Source of the DNA: Actinomycetota bacterium
GTDB lineage: Bacteria; Actinomycetota; Thermoleophilia; Gaiellales; F1-60-MAGs149
Assembly (NCBI GenBank): GCA_947481755.1
Contig: CANKHS010000021.1
Location: 1 to 14,035 of the forward strand
Direction: 5' to 3'
DNA: 14,035 nt
Of this stretch, positions 1-7,017 are shown in pieces. How positions within the stretch are numbered: position 1 is the first letter of the stretch; every line of letters starts with the position of its first letter. Made by a program: the position numbers and the translations under genes. Under the pieces are notes generated by a model. That model was given only the letters and a program-made list of their open reading frames with translations. It ran no database searches and had not been told where the DNA came from.

Positions 1-1
1 A

Positions 2-874
2 CTTGAGGATGGCGGCGTGCTTCTTCTCGAGAACCTTCGCTTCCACAGTCAGGAGGAGGCCAATGATCCTGCCTTCGCGGCCCAGTTGGCCGAACTCGCT
101 GATGTGTACGTCAACGATGCGTTTGGTGCGGCCCATCGCGCCCACGCCTCGACAGAAGGCGTCGCCCATCTGCTGCCGGCCTACGCCGGCCTCTTGATGG
201 AGCGCGAGGTTTCTGTGTTGACATCGCTCCTCGAAGAGCCCCAGCATCCGTTCGTGGCAATCGTTGGCGGCGTCAAGGTAGCGGATAAGATCGCGGTGCT
301 CGAGCGGCTGGTTGAGGTTGCGGACACGGTGCTGATTGGCGGTGCGATGGCCTTCACCTTCGTGGTTGCCGAGGGTGGGGAGGTTGGGTCCTCGCTGCAT
401 GAAGATGCCGACGGTCAGGCGATCGCGATGCGCGCCAAGGCCAAGGCAGAGACGACGGGCTGCGAACTACTGCTTCCGAGCGACGTTTTGGCTGCCGATA
501 CCTTCAGCGCCGACGCTGCCACTCAGGTCACACCTGCCGACGCAGTACCTGCGGGCTGGATGGGTCTGGATATCGGCCCCGACGCCACGGCCGTGTACGT
601 CGAGCGCATCCGCAACGCCAAGACGGTGTTGTGGAACGGGCCGATGGGAGCGTTTGAAATGACGCCGTTTGCCGCGGGAACACGCGCGGTTGCCGCTGCG
701 GTTGCCGACTGCGCAGGAACCACAGTCGTTGGTGGTGGCGACAGCGTCGCCGCAATCACCCAGTTTGGCTTTGCCGATCAGGTCACGCACGTCTCGACCG
801 GTGGGGGTGCGAGTCTCGAGTTGCTCGAGGGTCGTGTCTTGCCCGGTGTCGCCGCTATCCCGGAGGTTTCATGA
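2..874 (+). CDS. pgk: Phosphoglycerate kinase, C-terminal three quarters (5' end outside window)
   Basis: Phosphoglycerate kinase transfers a phosphate from 1,3-bisphosphoglycerate to ADP in the cytoplasm (glycolysis). The visible 290 residues begin in mid-protein just before the conserved LLLENLRFH segment, so about 100 N-terminal residues of a normal protein of about 390-400 aa lie upstream of the window. Family landmarks appear in order: YVNDAFGAAHRAHAS, then GGVKVADKI (usually GGAKVSDKI), VLIGGAMAFTF, LWNGPMGAFE, the nucleotide-binding GGGDSVAAI, and STGGGASLELLEG near the C-terminus. The stop codon overlaps the tpiA start (ATGA), which suggests translational coupling. The reading frame is intact. 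Identity is certain; only the true start cannot be seen. Confidence 0.97.
   Translation, partial: LEDGGVLLLENLRFHSQEEANDPAFAAQLAELADVYVNDAFGAAHRAHASTEGVAHLLPAYAGLLMEREVSVLTSLLEEPQHPFVAIVGGVKVADKIAVLERLVEVADTVLIGGAMAFTFVVAEGGEVGSSLHEDADGQAIAMRAKAKAETTGCELLLPSDVLAADTFSADAATQVTPADAVPAGWMGLDIGPDATAVYVERIRNAKTVLWNGPMGAFEMTPFAAGTRAVAAAVADCAGTTVVGGGDSVAAITQFGFADQVTHVSTGGGASLELLEGRVLPGVAAIPEVS
862..866 (+). promoter_or_regulatory. Ribosome binding site of tpiA
   Basis: GGAGG lies inside the last codons of pgk. Two ATG codons follow in tandem, at 871 and 874. The gap is 4 bases to the first and 7 to the second, so the second ATG has the more usual spacing and may be the main start. The protein would then begin MSRRPLVAGNWK. 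Confidence 0.6.
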
Positions 875-1632
875 TGAGTCGTCGTCCACTGGTTGCCGGC
901 AACTGGAAGATGTTTAAGACCCGGGCCGAGGCGCGCGCGTTTGCCGAGACCCTGGCCGACAACCTTGCGCAGGCCGAAGGCGTTGATCTGGCGATCTGCC
1001 CGCCCTTCACGTCGATTGACGTGGTGGCCGCGATGCTGCAGGGCACGGGTGTTGGCGTCTATGGTCAGACGGGCCACGAGAACGACAATGGTGCGCACAC
1101 AGGTGAGATCTCGATGGGGATGTTGGCGGACGCGGGCGCAAACGGGGTTTTGCTGGGGCATTCCGAGCGACGCGCCGATTGTGCCGAGACCGACCAGGCG
1201 CTGGCTCGCAAGGTGCCCGCTGCCTTGGCGGCGGGACTCACTCCCGTTCTATGCGTTGGCGAGTCAGAGTTCGAACGCGACGCCGGCAGCACGAAGGCTA
1301 TTCTCGACACGCAGGTTCGCGAGGGATTGTCTGGCGTCGCGAAGGATCAACTTGGTGCAGTCGTTGTCGCCTACGAACCGATCTGGGCGATCGGGACCGG
1401 TAAATCCGCGACTCCTGAGATCGCACAAGAGGCCCATGCCTGGATTCGCGAGGAGTTGCGGGCGGTCGCTGGGGATACCGCTGACAGCATCCGGATTCTG
1501 TACGGTGGCTCCGTCAAGCCCGAGAATGCTGCCGAACTGATGGCACTGCCCGATGTGGATGGTGCGTTGGTCGGCGGGGCGGCGCTTGATGCCCTCAGTC
1601 TCCTGGCGATCGCGGCGGCCGCGCGGCCGTGA
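871..1632 (+). CDS. tpiA: Triosephosphate isomerase
   Basis: Interconverts dihydroxyacetone phosphate and glyceraldehyde 3-phosphate in the cytoplasm. The 253 aa length is normal for the family. Catalytic landmarks are complete: N11 and K13 in AGNWKMF, the electrophilic His97 in LLGHSER, the catalytic Glu169 in AYEPIWAIGTG with the flexible loop 6 after it, and the phosphate-binding ILYGGSVKPEN and ALVGGAALD near the end. The segment before GEIS reads YGQTGHENDNGAHTGEIS, slightly divergent from the usual GAQN/D...GAFTGEIS. The gene overlaps pgk by 4 bp (ATGA) and gpmI by 4 bp (GTGA), so the three are probably one transcript. ATG 871 and ATG 874 are both possible starts. Confidence 0.97.
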   Translation: MMSRRPLVAGNWKMFKTRAEARAFAETLADNLAQAEGVDLAICPPFTSIDVVAAMLQGTGVGVYGQTGHENDNGAHTGEISMGMLADAGANGVLLGHSERRADCAETDQALARKVPAALAAGLTPVLCVGESEFERDAGSTKAILDTQVREGLSGVAKDQLGAVVVAYEPIWAIGTGKSATPEIAQEAHAWIREELRAVAGDTADSIRILYGGSVKPENAAELMALPDVDGALVGGAALDALSLLAIAAAARP

Positions 1633-3137
1633 CCAAACCCGTCGTCCTCGTCATCCTCGATGGCTGGGGCATTGCGCCGGCGGGGCCTGGTAATGCTGTC
1701 GAGTTGGCTGCGACGCCGAACTTCGACCGACTTTGGGCAGCGTGCCCCCACGGGCAGTTGGTCGCGTCTGGTCGCGAAGTCGGGCTCCCTGATGGACAGA
1801 TGGGCAACTCGGAGGTTGGGCACCTCGCGATCGGCGCGGGGCGCGTTGTCGCACAGGATCTCGTCCGCGTCTCTGATGCCGCGGCGGAAGATTTTCGACA
1901 CACACCAGCCTTGGTGGCGGCCTGCGAACGCGCCCGGGCGGGTTCGGGCACGCTGCATATCGTGGGCCTTGTTTCGGATGGTGGCGTACACAGCCATGTC
2001 GATCATCTCCGTGGGCTTGTCCGCCTGGCCGCGTCGATTGGCGTGCCGCACGTTGCCGTACATGCCATCACGGATGGGCGTGACGTCTCTCCCGACCAGT
2101 CGCTTGGGTTGCTGACCACGCTGGCCGACGAATGGAGCGACGGACCCGCGCGCATCGTCGACGTCTGCGGTCGCATTCTTGCGATGGATCGAGACCAGCG
2201 CTGGGAACGTACCGAGCGTGCCTGGCTGCTCTATACCGCCGGCGTTGGGGAGCGCAGTGCGTCCGTCGAGGATGCCATCACGGCCTCCTATGCGGCCGGC
2301 ACGTCCGATGAATTCGTCGAGCCAACGCTGATCGGCGATGGCGGCGGACGGATCGCGCATGACGACGAGGTGGTCTTCCTCAACTTCCGTCCGGATCGCG
2401 CGCGGCAGATCTGCATGGCATTAGCGGACGAACCCTTCGATGGATTTGACCGCGGCGAACATGGCCCAGCACGGCTGACCGCAATGACGGCCTATTGGGA
2501 TGGCCAGCCAGGGGCGATTGCCTTCACCGAAGATCGGCCGAGCGACGTTTTGGCGGATGCACTTGAGGGTGCGGGTATCGCTCAACTCCATGTCGCGGAG
2601 ACCGAGAAATACGCCCACGTCACCTACTTCTTCAACGGCGGGCGAGAGCTCGAACATACGGGGGAGACGCGCAGCATGATCCCGTCGCCGCGCGACGTTG
2701 CGACGTACGACCTCAAGCCAGAGATGAGCGCTGCCGGTGTCGCCGCCGCCGCACTTGTCGGTATTCGAGATGGTGTGACGGGTTTTGTGATCGTCAACTT
2801 TGCGAATCCCGACATGGTCGGACACACCGGCGACATCCCTGCGGTCGTGCGTGCGGTTGAGGAGGTCGATCGGCAACTCGGCCTGGTCGTTGAGGCAATC
2901 GAGGAGGTCGGTGGGATCGCGTTGATTACCGCCGACCATGGCAACGCCGAGCAGATGCTGGAGGAGTCCGGACGCCCCCACACGGCGCATACGACGAACC
3001 CAGTTCCACTGATCCTGATCGGGTCGGATCGTTCGCTCGCATCGACAGGGCGACTCGCGGATCTCGCACCCACCGTGCTCGCGTTGCTCGAGGTATCACC
3101 GCCAGCCGAGATGACAGGGCAGTCGCTGCTGCGATAG
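1629..3137 (+). CDS. gpmI: 2,3-bisphosphoglycerate-independent phosphoglycerate mutase
   Basis: Interconverts 3- and 2-phosphoglycerate through a phosphoserine intermediate, without a 2,3-bisphosphoglycerate cofactor. The 502 aa are close to the usual 510-515. It is an alkaline-phosphatase superfamily enzyme with two metal sites: VILDGWG (metal-binding Asp11), the nucleophile Ser61 in MGNSEVGHLAIGAG, LVSDGGVHSHVDHL, ITDGRDVSP, NFRPDRARQ, YAHVTYFFNGG, NFANPDMVGHTG and the C-terminal ADHGNAEQM. The start is GTG 1629, inside the tpiA stop. No good Shine-Dalgarno precedes it, so translation is probably coupled to tpiA. It ends 13 bp from the convergent metallophosphoesterase gene, with no clear terminator between them. 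Confidence 0.97.
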   Translation: MTKPVVLVILDGWGIAPAGPGNAVELAATPNFDRLWAACPHGQLVASGREVGLPDGQMGNSEVGHLAIGAGRVVAQDLVRVSDAAAEDFRHTPALVAACERARAGSGTLHIVGLVSDGGVHSHVDHLRGLVRLAASIGVPHVAVHAITDGRDVSPDQSLGLLTTLADEWSDGPARIVDVCGRILAMDRDQRWERTERAWLLYTAGVGERSASVEDAITASYAAGTSDEFVEPTLIGDGGGRIAHDDEVVFLNFRPDRARQICMALADEPFDGFDRGEHGPARLTAMTAYWDGQPGAIAFTEDRPSDVLADALEGAGIAQLHVAETEKYAHVTYFFNGGRELEHTGETRSMIPSPRDVATYDLKPEMSAAGVAAAALVGIRDGVTGFVIVNFANPDMVGHTGDIPAVVRAVEEVDRQLGLVVEAIEEVGGIALITADHGNAEQMLEESGRPHTAHTTNPVPLILIGSDRSLASTGRLADLAPTVLALLEVSPPAEMTGQSLLR

Positions 3138-3150
3138 GAGACGCCGAGGG

Positions 3151-3891
3151 TTACATGCCGAAGAGCAGGCGGTCAGCGAACTGTGGTGGTAGACCAGCGT
3201 CCGTAATCTCTTTGGCAGCGGTTGCGGTGTCGTAGACGACGCGGCGAAACTCGACGCGCACCGGTATGTCGTCGTCGATATCGAGGACGAGGTAGGACGC
3301 GCGACTGTCGCCGTCCCGAGGCTGACCGACCGAGCCAGGGTTGGCAAACAGACGAACGTCGTCGCCAAGGATCTCTTCTCGCCCAGTCGGGGCATGGCCA
3401 CCGGTCACTCGATCGCCCACGCTCCGAGCCGACATCGGCACGTGCGTATGACCGACCAGCACGACTTTGGCATCAGGAGCGTGTGCAAGCGCAATCGAGG
3501 CACCAGGACCATCGATCACGTACTCCCAGATCGGATCGCGGGGAGAGCCATGGGCAAGCGTCACCGCATCGACGGTCTCGATCGGCTCGAGCGTTGTCAG
3601 CCACGCCTCTTGCTCGGCGCCGAGGACCTCACGGGTCCAACGGGCGGCTCGGCCGGCATCGCCGCCAAAACGGGCAACGTTGACCTTGCCGAGCACAGCC
3701 AAGTCGTGATTGCCAGCGAGCACGATGTCGGCGCGGGTGCGGATCAGGTCGACGCACTCGTTTGGACGGGCTCCATAGCCGACGGTGTCGCCCAAACACC
3801 AGAGTGCATCGAAGCGATCACCCTCTGCTTCGAGGACGGCTTCGAGCGCCTGGAGGTTGCCATGAATATCGGAGAGAACAACGACGCGCAT
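3151..3891 (-). CDS. Metallophosphoesterase, YfcE/MJ0936-like
   Basis: A calcineurin-like metallophosphoesterase of 246 aa, probably a cytoplasmic phosphodiesterase or phosphatase. Its substrate cannot be told from sequence. Dinuclear metal-site motifs are complete and in order: SDIHGN (Asp8, His10), CLGDTVGYG (Asp35), LAGNHD (Asn61, His62), LAHGSPRD and VGHTHVP. FANPGSVGQPRDGD is the usual glycine-rich closing motif of this subfamily. The ATG at 3891 was chosen because the protein then begins MRVVVLSDIHGN, the standard family start. An upstream in-frame codon at 3963 would add 24 residues running through the divergent promoter region. The gene converges on gpmI and diverges from the DUF3467 gene. 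Confidence 0.93.
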   Translation of the reverse strand: MRVVVLSDIHGNLQALEAVLEAEGDRFDALWCLGDTVGYGARPNECVDLIRTRADIVLAGNHDLAVLGKVNVARFGGDAGRAARWTREVLGAEQEAWLTTLEPIETVDAVTLAHGSPRDPIWEYVIDGPGASIALAHAPDAKVVLVGHTHVPMSARSVGDRVTGGHAPTGREEILGDDVRLFANPGSVGQPRDGDSRASYLVLDIDDDIPVRVEFRRVVYDTATAAKEITDAGLPPQFADRLLFGM

Positions 3892-3899
3892 CTCGTCAC

Positions 3900-3905
3900 A
3901 CGATA
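3900..3905 (-). promoter_or_regulatory. Possible -10 element of the metallophosphoesterase gene
   Basis: Read on the minus strand this is TATCGT, ending 8 bases before the ATG. It fits the TANNNT form of an actinobacterial -10. The transcript would carry almost no leader. No convincing -35 is seen. Confidence 0.35.
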
Positions 3906-3933
3906 GGCGAGATGTCGCGCTGCACTCCGGGAG

Positions 3934-3939
3934 TAGACT
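3934..3939 (+). promoter_or_regulatory. Possible -10 element of a leaderless DUF3467 transcript
   Basis: TAGACT is followed by exactly 6 bases and then the ATG at 3946, so a transcript starting at normal distance would begin on the start codon. No Shine-Dalgarno is present. The same arrangement (TAGGCT, 6 bases, ATG) precedes the gene at 8504. No -35 match is visible. Confidence 0.45.
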
Positions 3940-3945
3940 GCGCGT

Positions 3946-4251
3946 ATGGACCAGAATGAGCAACCAGAACGCCAGCTAAACATCCACTTCACGCCTGAGG
4001 AGATGGCAGGGCACTACGCGAACTTCGCCAATGTCTCGCACTCAGACTACGAGTTCACGATTACGTTCGCTCGCGTGGATCACGAGTTCGACGGCCCAGA
4101 GATCCCAGGCGTCGTTGTGAGCCGCATCAACCTCTCACCACAGTTCATGGGTGAGTTGCTCGACGCGATGCACGACAACTACGACAAGTGGTCGGCGCGC
4201 GAAAGCATTCGTGACCTTCCCGAGGTCGGCGACGACCACCTGGAGGCATAG
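3946..4251 (+). CDS. DUF3467 family protein
   Basis: A small acidic protein of 101 aa with no signal peptide or membrane segment, presumably cytoplasmic. It matches the DUF3467 pattern: NIHFTPEEMAGHYANFANVSHS followed by a DYEFTITFARVD strand, a VVSRINLSPQFMGELLDAM segment with the conserved 'R-I-x-L-S-P' core, and a polar C-terminal tail. The family is widespread in bacteria and archaea and its biochemical role is not established. The ATG at 3946 is the only sensible start and is probably read from a leaderless mRNA. The gene lies 14 bp before rlmH, so the two may be co-transcribed. Confidence 0.85.
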   Translation: MDQNEQPERQLNIHFTPEEMAGHYANFANVSHSDYEFTITFARVDHEFDGPEIPGVVVSRINLSPQFMGELLDAMHDNYDKWSARESIRDLPEVGDDHLEA

Positions 4252-4265
4252 CCTCGCTTCGGCTC

Positions 4266-4712
4266 GTGGTTGTTGGACGCGCTCGGGGTGGTCTCGCTGA
4301 GGCTGCGGCCGATTACGAGGCGCGCATCGCCAAACTCGCCAAGTTCGAGGTTGTGGTCGTCAAAGACGAACCGCTTGATCGAGGGACTGCAGCGGAGATC
4401 CGTCAGCGTGAAGCGGATCGCATCGAGGCGGCAACGGCAGGTTGGACGGTGGTGTCGTTCGATCGCAATGGCGAACAGGTGACGAGTGAGCGATTGGCAG
4501 AACTGGTCGGCGAGCTCGAGGAACGAGCTCCACAGAAGGCGGCTTTTGTGGTTGGGGGAGCGGAGGGAATCGACCTGCGTATCCTCGGGGCGAGCGCGTA
4601 TCAGCTGGCGTTCGGTCGAGCCACGTTGCCTCATCAGTTGGCGCGCGTCGTCGCGGTTGAGCAGTTGTACCGGGCCTTGACGATTCGTCGCGGTCTGCCG
4701 TATCACCGTTAG
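4266..4712 (+). CDS. rlmH: 23S rRNA (pseudouridine-1915-N3)-methyltransferase RlmH
   Basis: RlmH is a SPOUT methyltransferase that methylates pseudouridine 1915 in helix 69 of 23S rRNA, using SAM. The protein has 148 aa against about 155-159 usually. Diagnostic parts are AFVVGGAEGID (SAM-binding knot loop, usually FxIGGxxGL) and the C-terminal signature LPHQLARVVAVEQLYRAL ending in GLPYHR, which is close to universal in the family. GTG 4266 is the first usable start in this frame, but it falls inside the first beta strand. The codons just upstream read S-L-R-L and would complete the family-like N-terminus, so the true start may be non-standard. It lies 14 bp after the DUF3467 stop. Confidence 0.93.
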   Translation: MVVGRARGGLAEAAADYEARIAKLAKFEVVVVKDEPLDRGTAAEIRQREADRIEAATAGWTVVSFDRNGEQVTSERLAELVGELEERAPQKAAFVVGGAEGIDLRILGASAYQLAFGRATLPHQLARVVAVEQLYRALTIRRGLPYHR

Positions 4713-4752
4713 CACCAGCGCCGCAACGCCAGTGCTTTGCCACGATTCGCCT

Positions 4753-6342
4753 GTGATCGATCCCGTCGCCGACCTGCACGCAGCCCTCACGTCAGCGGTC
4801 GCCGGCCTGACGGGGGGAGAGGTGCCCGACCTGGCGCTCGAACGGCCCGCCAATCCCGAGCACGGTGACTACGCAACGAGTGTCGCGATGCGACTGGCGC
4901 CACTGCTCGGCAAATCGCCGCGCGACATAGCGCAGGAGCTCGCCGGTGTCGTGGAGGGGTTGCCGACGATCGCCTCCGTCGAGATCGCCGGTCCTGGCTT
5001 CCTCAATCTTCGGCTTTCCCACGATTGGTATCGCAGCACTCTGACCGAGATGCTGGCTGCGGGTAGCGAATTCGGTCGCCACGATCGGATTGCGGGGGCT
5101 GAGACACTGGTCGAGTTCGTGTCTGCCAATCCGACTGGTGATCTCACCATCGGCTCGGCTCGCAACGCCGCCTACGGTGACTGTGTCTCGCGATTGCTCG
5201 ATTTTGCGGGTCAGAAGGTGACCCGCGAGTACTACTTCAACGACGCGGGCAACCAAATCACCCTATTTGGACAGTCCGTTCGTGCGCGACGTCTCGGCGA
5301 GGAAATCCCGGAGGGCGGGTATCCCGGCGACGAGATCCTCGAGGTGGCGAACGCCCTCGATTTGGCTGACGACGCACCTCTCGACGACTGGACGGCGCGC
5401 GGTGTGGCCGTGATGATCGACCGCATTCGCACTGGGCTCGAGCGCATGCGCGTCACGTTCGACCTGTGGACGAGCGAACAGACGCTCCATTCCAGCGGCG
5501 CGGTGACCGCCGCCATCGAACGCGCCCGCAGCGAGGGCCACGTCTTCGAGCAGGATGGCGCGACCTGGCTACGCACGACAACGTTTGGTGATGACAAGGA
5601 TCGCGTCTTACTCAAGGCCGATGGTGAGACGACCTATTTTGCTGCTGACCTCGCCTACATCGATCTCAAGTTCAAGCGCGGTGCCACACGAGCGATCTAC
5701 GTACTCGGTGCCGACCATCACGGCTACATCCAGCGACTCAAGGCCGGCGCTGCGTGCCTCGGGCTCGATGCGGACGCCGTTGAGGTGCTGATCTATCAGT
5801 TGGTTACCGTCAGTGGTGAGCGGATGGGGAAGCGTCGCGGCAACGTCATCACGCTCAACGAGTTGGCCGAGGCAATTGGCGTCGACGCAGCGCGGTATTT
5901 CCTGGTCGAGCGTTCGCACGATCAAATGCTCGATATCGATCTCGATCTCGCAGTCGAAAACAGCAGCAAGAACCCCGTCTATTACGTCCAATACGCGCAT
6001 GCGCGTTGCCAGTCGATTCTGCGGAAGGCCGTCGAAGAGGGGCTCGCCGTCGAGGGTGTCGGATCCTCGCATGTGCCTGAGGGCCCCGAGATGACTCTGG
6101 TGCGACGGCTCGCGGAGTGGCCGGACGTGGTGGCCACAGCGGCAGAGTTGCGTGCTCCCCATCGCATCGTGACGTGGGTCCACGAGCTGGCGGCCGACTT
6201 CCACGCCTTTCATCACGATCTCTATGTGCTGCACGAGGATGCCGACACGCGCGCCTTTCGTCTCTCCGCTGTTCGCGCCACGGGTGAGGCTCTCACGCGC
6301 GCGCTTGGTCTGATTGGTGTCGAAGCCCCGGACCGCATGTGA
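4753..6342 (+). CDS. argS: Arginyl-tRNA synthetase
   Basis: Charges tRNA-Arg with arginine (class I synthetase). Domains in order are an N-terminal Add1 domain of about 100 residues (LERPANPEHGDYATSVA), the Rossmann catalytic core starting at EFVSANPTGDL, the SAGAT-like core segment TYFAADLAYID with GADHHGYIQRLKA, and a C-terminal helical anticodon-binding domain starting at PVYYVQYAHAR and ending LGVE-like IGVEAPDRM. The HIGH motif is replaced by TIGS (residues 132-135), and the KMSKS position reads MGKRRGN (358-364). The GTG at 4753 gives a family-like start (MIDPVADLHAAL, 529 aa). A GTG at 4732 would add seven residues. Neither has a Shine-Dalgarno. The stop overlaps the GNAT start (GTGA). 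Confidence 0.96.
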   Translation: MIDPVADLHAALTSAVAGLTGGEVPDLALERPANPEHGDYATSVAMRLAPLLGKSPRDIAQELAGVVEGLPTIASVEIAGPGFLNLRLSHDWYRSTLTEMLAAGSEFGRHDRIAGAETLVEFVSANPTGDLTIGSARNAAYGDCVSRLLDFAGQKVTREYYFNDAGNQITLFGQSVRARRLGEEIPEGGYPGDEILEVANALDLADDAPLDDWTARGVAVMIDRIRTGLERMRVTFDLWTSEQTLHSSGAVTAAIERARSEGHVFEQDGATWLRTTTFGDDKDRVLLKADGETTYFAADLAYIDLKFKRGATRAIYVLGADHHGYIQRLKAGAACLGLDADAVEVLIYQLVTVSGERMGKRRGNVITLNELAEAIGVDAARYFLVERSHDQMLDIDLDLAVENSSKNPVYYVQYAHARCQSILRKAVEEGLAVEGVGSSHVPEGPEMTLVRRLAEWPDVVATAAELRAPHRIVTWVHELAADFHAFHHDLYVLHEDADTRAFRLSAVRATGEALTRALGLIGVEAPDRM

Positions 6343-6848
6343 TCGACGTTCGTTGCATCCTGGCCGACGAAGGCAGCCTGTTGCGCGAGGTTCGTCTCGC
6401 GGCGCTCGCAAATGCGCCCGGCGCATTCCTCGAGACGCTGGACGAGGTTGCCGCCGACTCAGAGGACGTCTGGGATGCCCGTGCGGCGTCGAGTACCGGC
6501 GAAGGCGACGCCTTGATCATGCTTGCCCTCCATGAAGGCAGGCCCGTTGGCATGGCAGGGGTCGCGCGCGAATTTGGGCAACGCCGTCGTCACCGCGCGA
6601 CGCTTTGGGGCGTCTGGCTTGACCCGGCACAGCGTGGACGGGGAGTCGGTCGCCAGTTGGTCACCACCGCGCTCGATTGGGCACGTGAGCGCGATGTCCG
6701 AGCTGTATACCTCGAAGTGGTGGAGAACGAAGATCCGAGTTGGAGCCTGTACGGCCGCCTTGGGTTCGTCCGACGCGAGGTCGATCCGTTCGGAGCCCAC
6801 GTCGATGGCCATGATGTCGCGCTGGAGCACCTCGTACTCGTTCTGTAG
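6339..6848 (+). CDS. GNAT family N-acetyltransferase
   Basis: A GCN5-related acetyltransferase of 169 aa that moves an acyl group from acyl-CoA to an unknown acceptor (small molecule or protein). The acetyl-CoA pyrophosphate-binding motif A is QRGRGVG (residues 98-104) after the beta strand TLWGVWLDP. Motif B is VYLEVVENEDPSWSLYGRLGF, with the usual late N...LYxRLGF pattern. The N-terminal RLAALANAPGAFLETLDE segment is common in a large uncharacterised GNAT group. It starts at GTG 6339, overlapping the argS stop by 4 bp, so it is translationally coupled to argS. That coupling hints at, but does not prove, a translation-related role. Confidence 0.92.
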   Translation: MIDVRCILADEGSLLREVRLAALANAPGAFLETLDEVAADSEDVWDARAASSTGEGDALIMLALHEGRPVGMAGVAREFGQRRRHRATLWGVWLDPAQRGRGVGRQLVTTALDWARERDVRAVYLEVVENEDPSWSLYGRLGFVRREVDPFGAHVDGHDVALEHLVLVL

Positions 6849-6914
6849 AGCACGCCTGCGGTCACGTGTGGGCAGGAAGACGTCGTCTGGGGTGGAATCC
6901 GCTCACTATTGGAT

Positions 6915-6940
6915 CAGCGGCGGAGGTCGTCAGGCCGCTG
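6915..6940. repeat. Perfect 7-bp inverted repeat upstream of ahcY
   Basis: CAGCGGC and GCCGCTG are separated by 12 bases. The arms extend to 9 pairs if one G-T wobble is allowed. There is no T-run, so it is not a classic terminator for the GNAT gene. It lies 48 bp upstream of the ahcY -10 and could be an operator, a weak transcript-end hairpin, or chance. Confidence 0.45.
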
Positions 6941-6963
6941 GTGGACTCGATCTACAGCACTAA

Positions 6964-6980
6964 GCCGCATCGCCTGCGGC
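6964..6980. repeat. Inverted repeat over the -35 position of the ahcY promoter
   Basis: GCCGCA and TGCGGC flank a 5-base loop, a perfect 6-bp stem. With a 17-bp spacer the -35 box of the ahcY promoter would fall at 6965-6970, inside the left arm, and no TTGACA-like box is found. A repressor or activator site here would control access to the promoter. Confidence 0.45.
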
Positions 6981-6987
6981 CGCGAAG

Positions 6988-7010
6988 TATAATCTGCGAC
7001 ACAAAAGGAG
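6988..7010 (+). promoter_or_regulatory. ahcY -10 box and ribosome binding site
   Basis: A perfect consensus TATAAT lies at 6988-6993. A strong Shine-Dalgarno AAAGGAG lies at 7004-7010, 7 bases before the TTG start at 7018. The expected transcription start near 7000 leaves a leader of only about 18 bases, so an SAH or SAM riboswitch cannot sit between this promoter and the gene. Confidence 0.75.
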
Positions 7011-7017
7011 TTAAGAC

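Noticed and set aside
1371..2360. A 329-codon minus-strand frame across tpiA and gpmI
   Set aside because: It crosses two certain genes on the other strand and looks like a codon-bias artefact.
6849..7017. An SAH or SAM riboswitch upstream of ahcY
   Set aside because: The known consensus segments I recall are absent, and the consensus -10 lies only about 25 bases before the start, leaving no room in the transcript.
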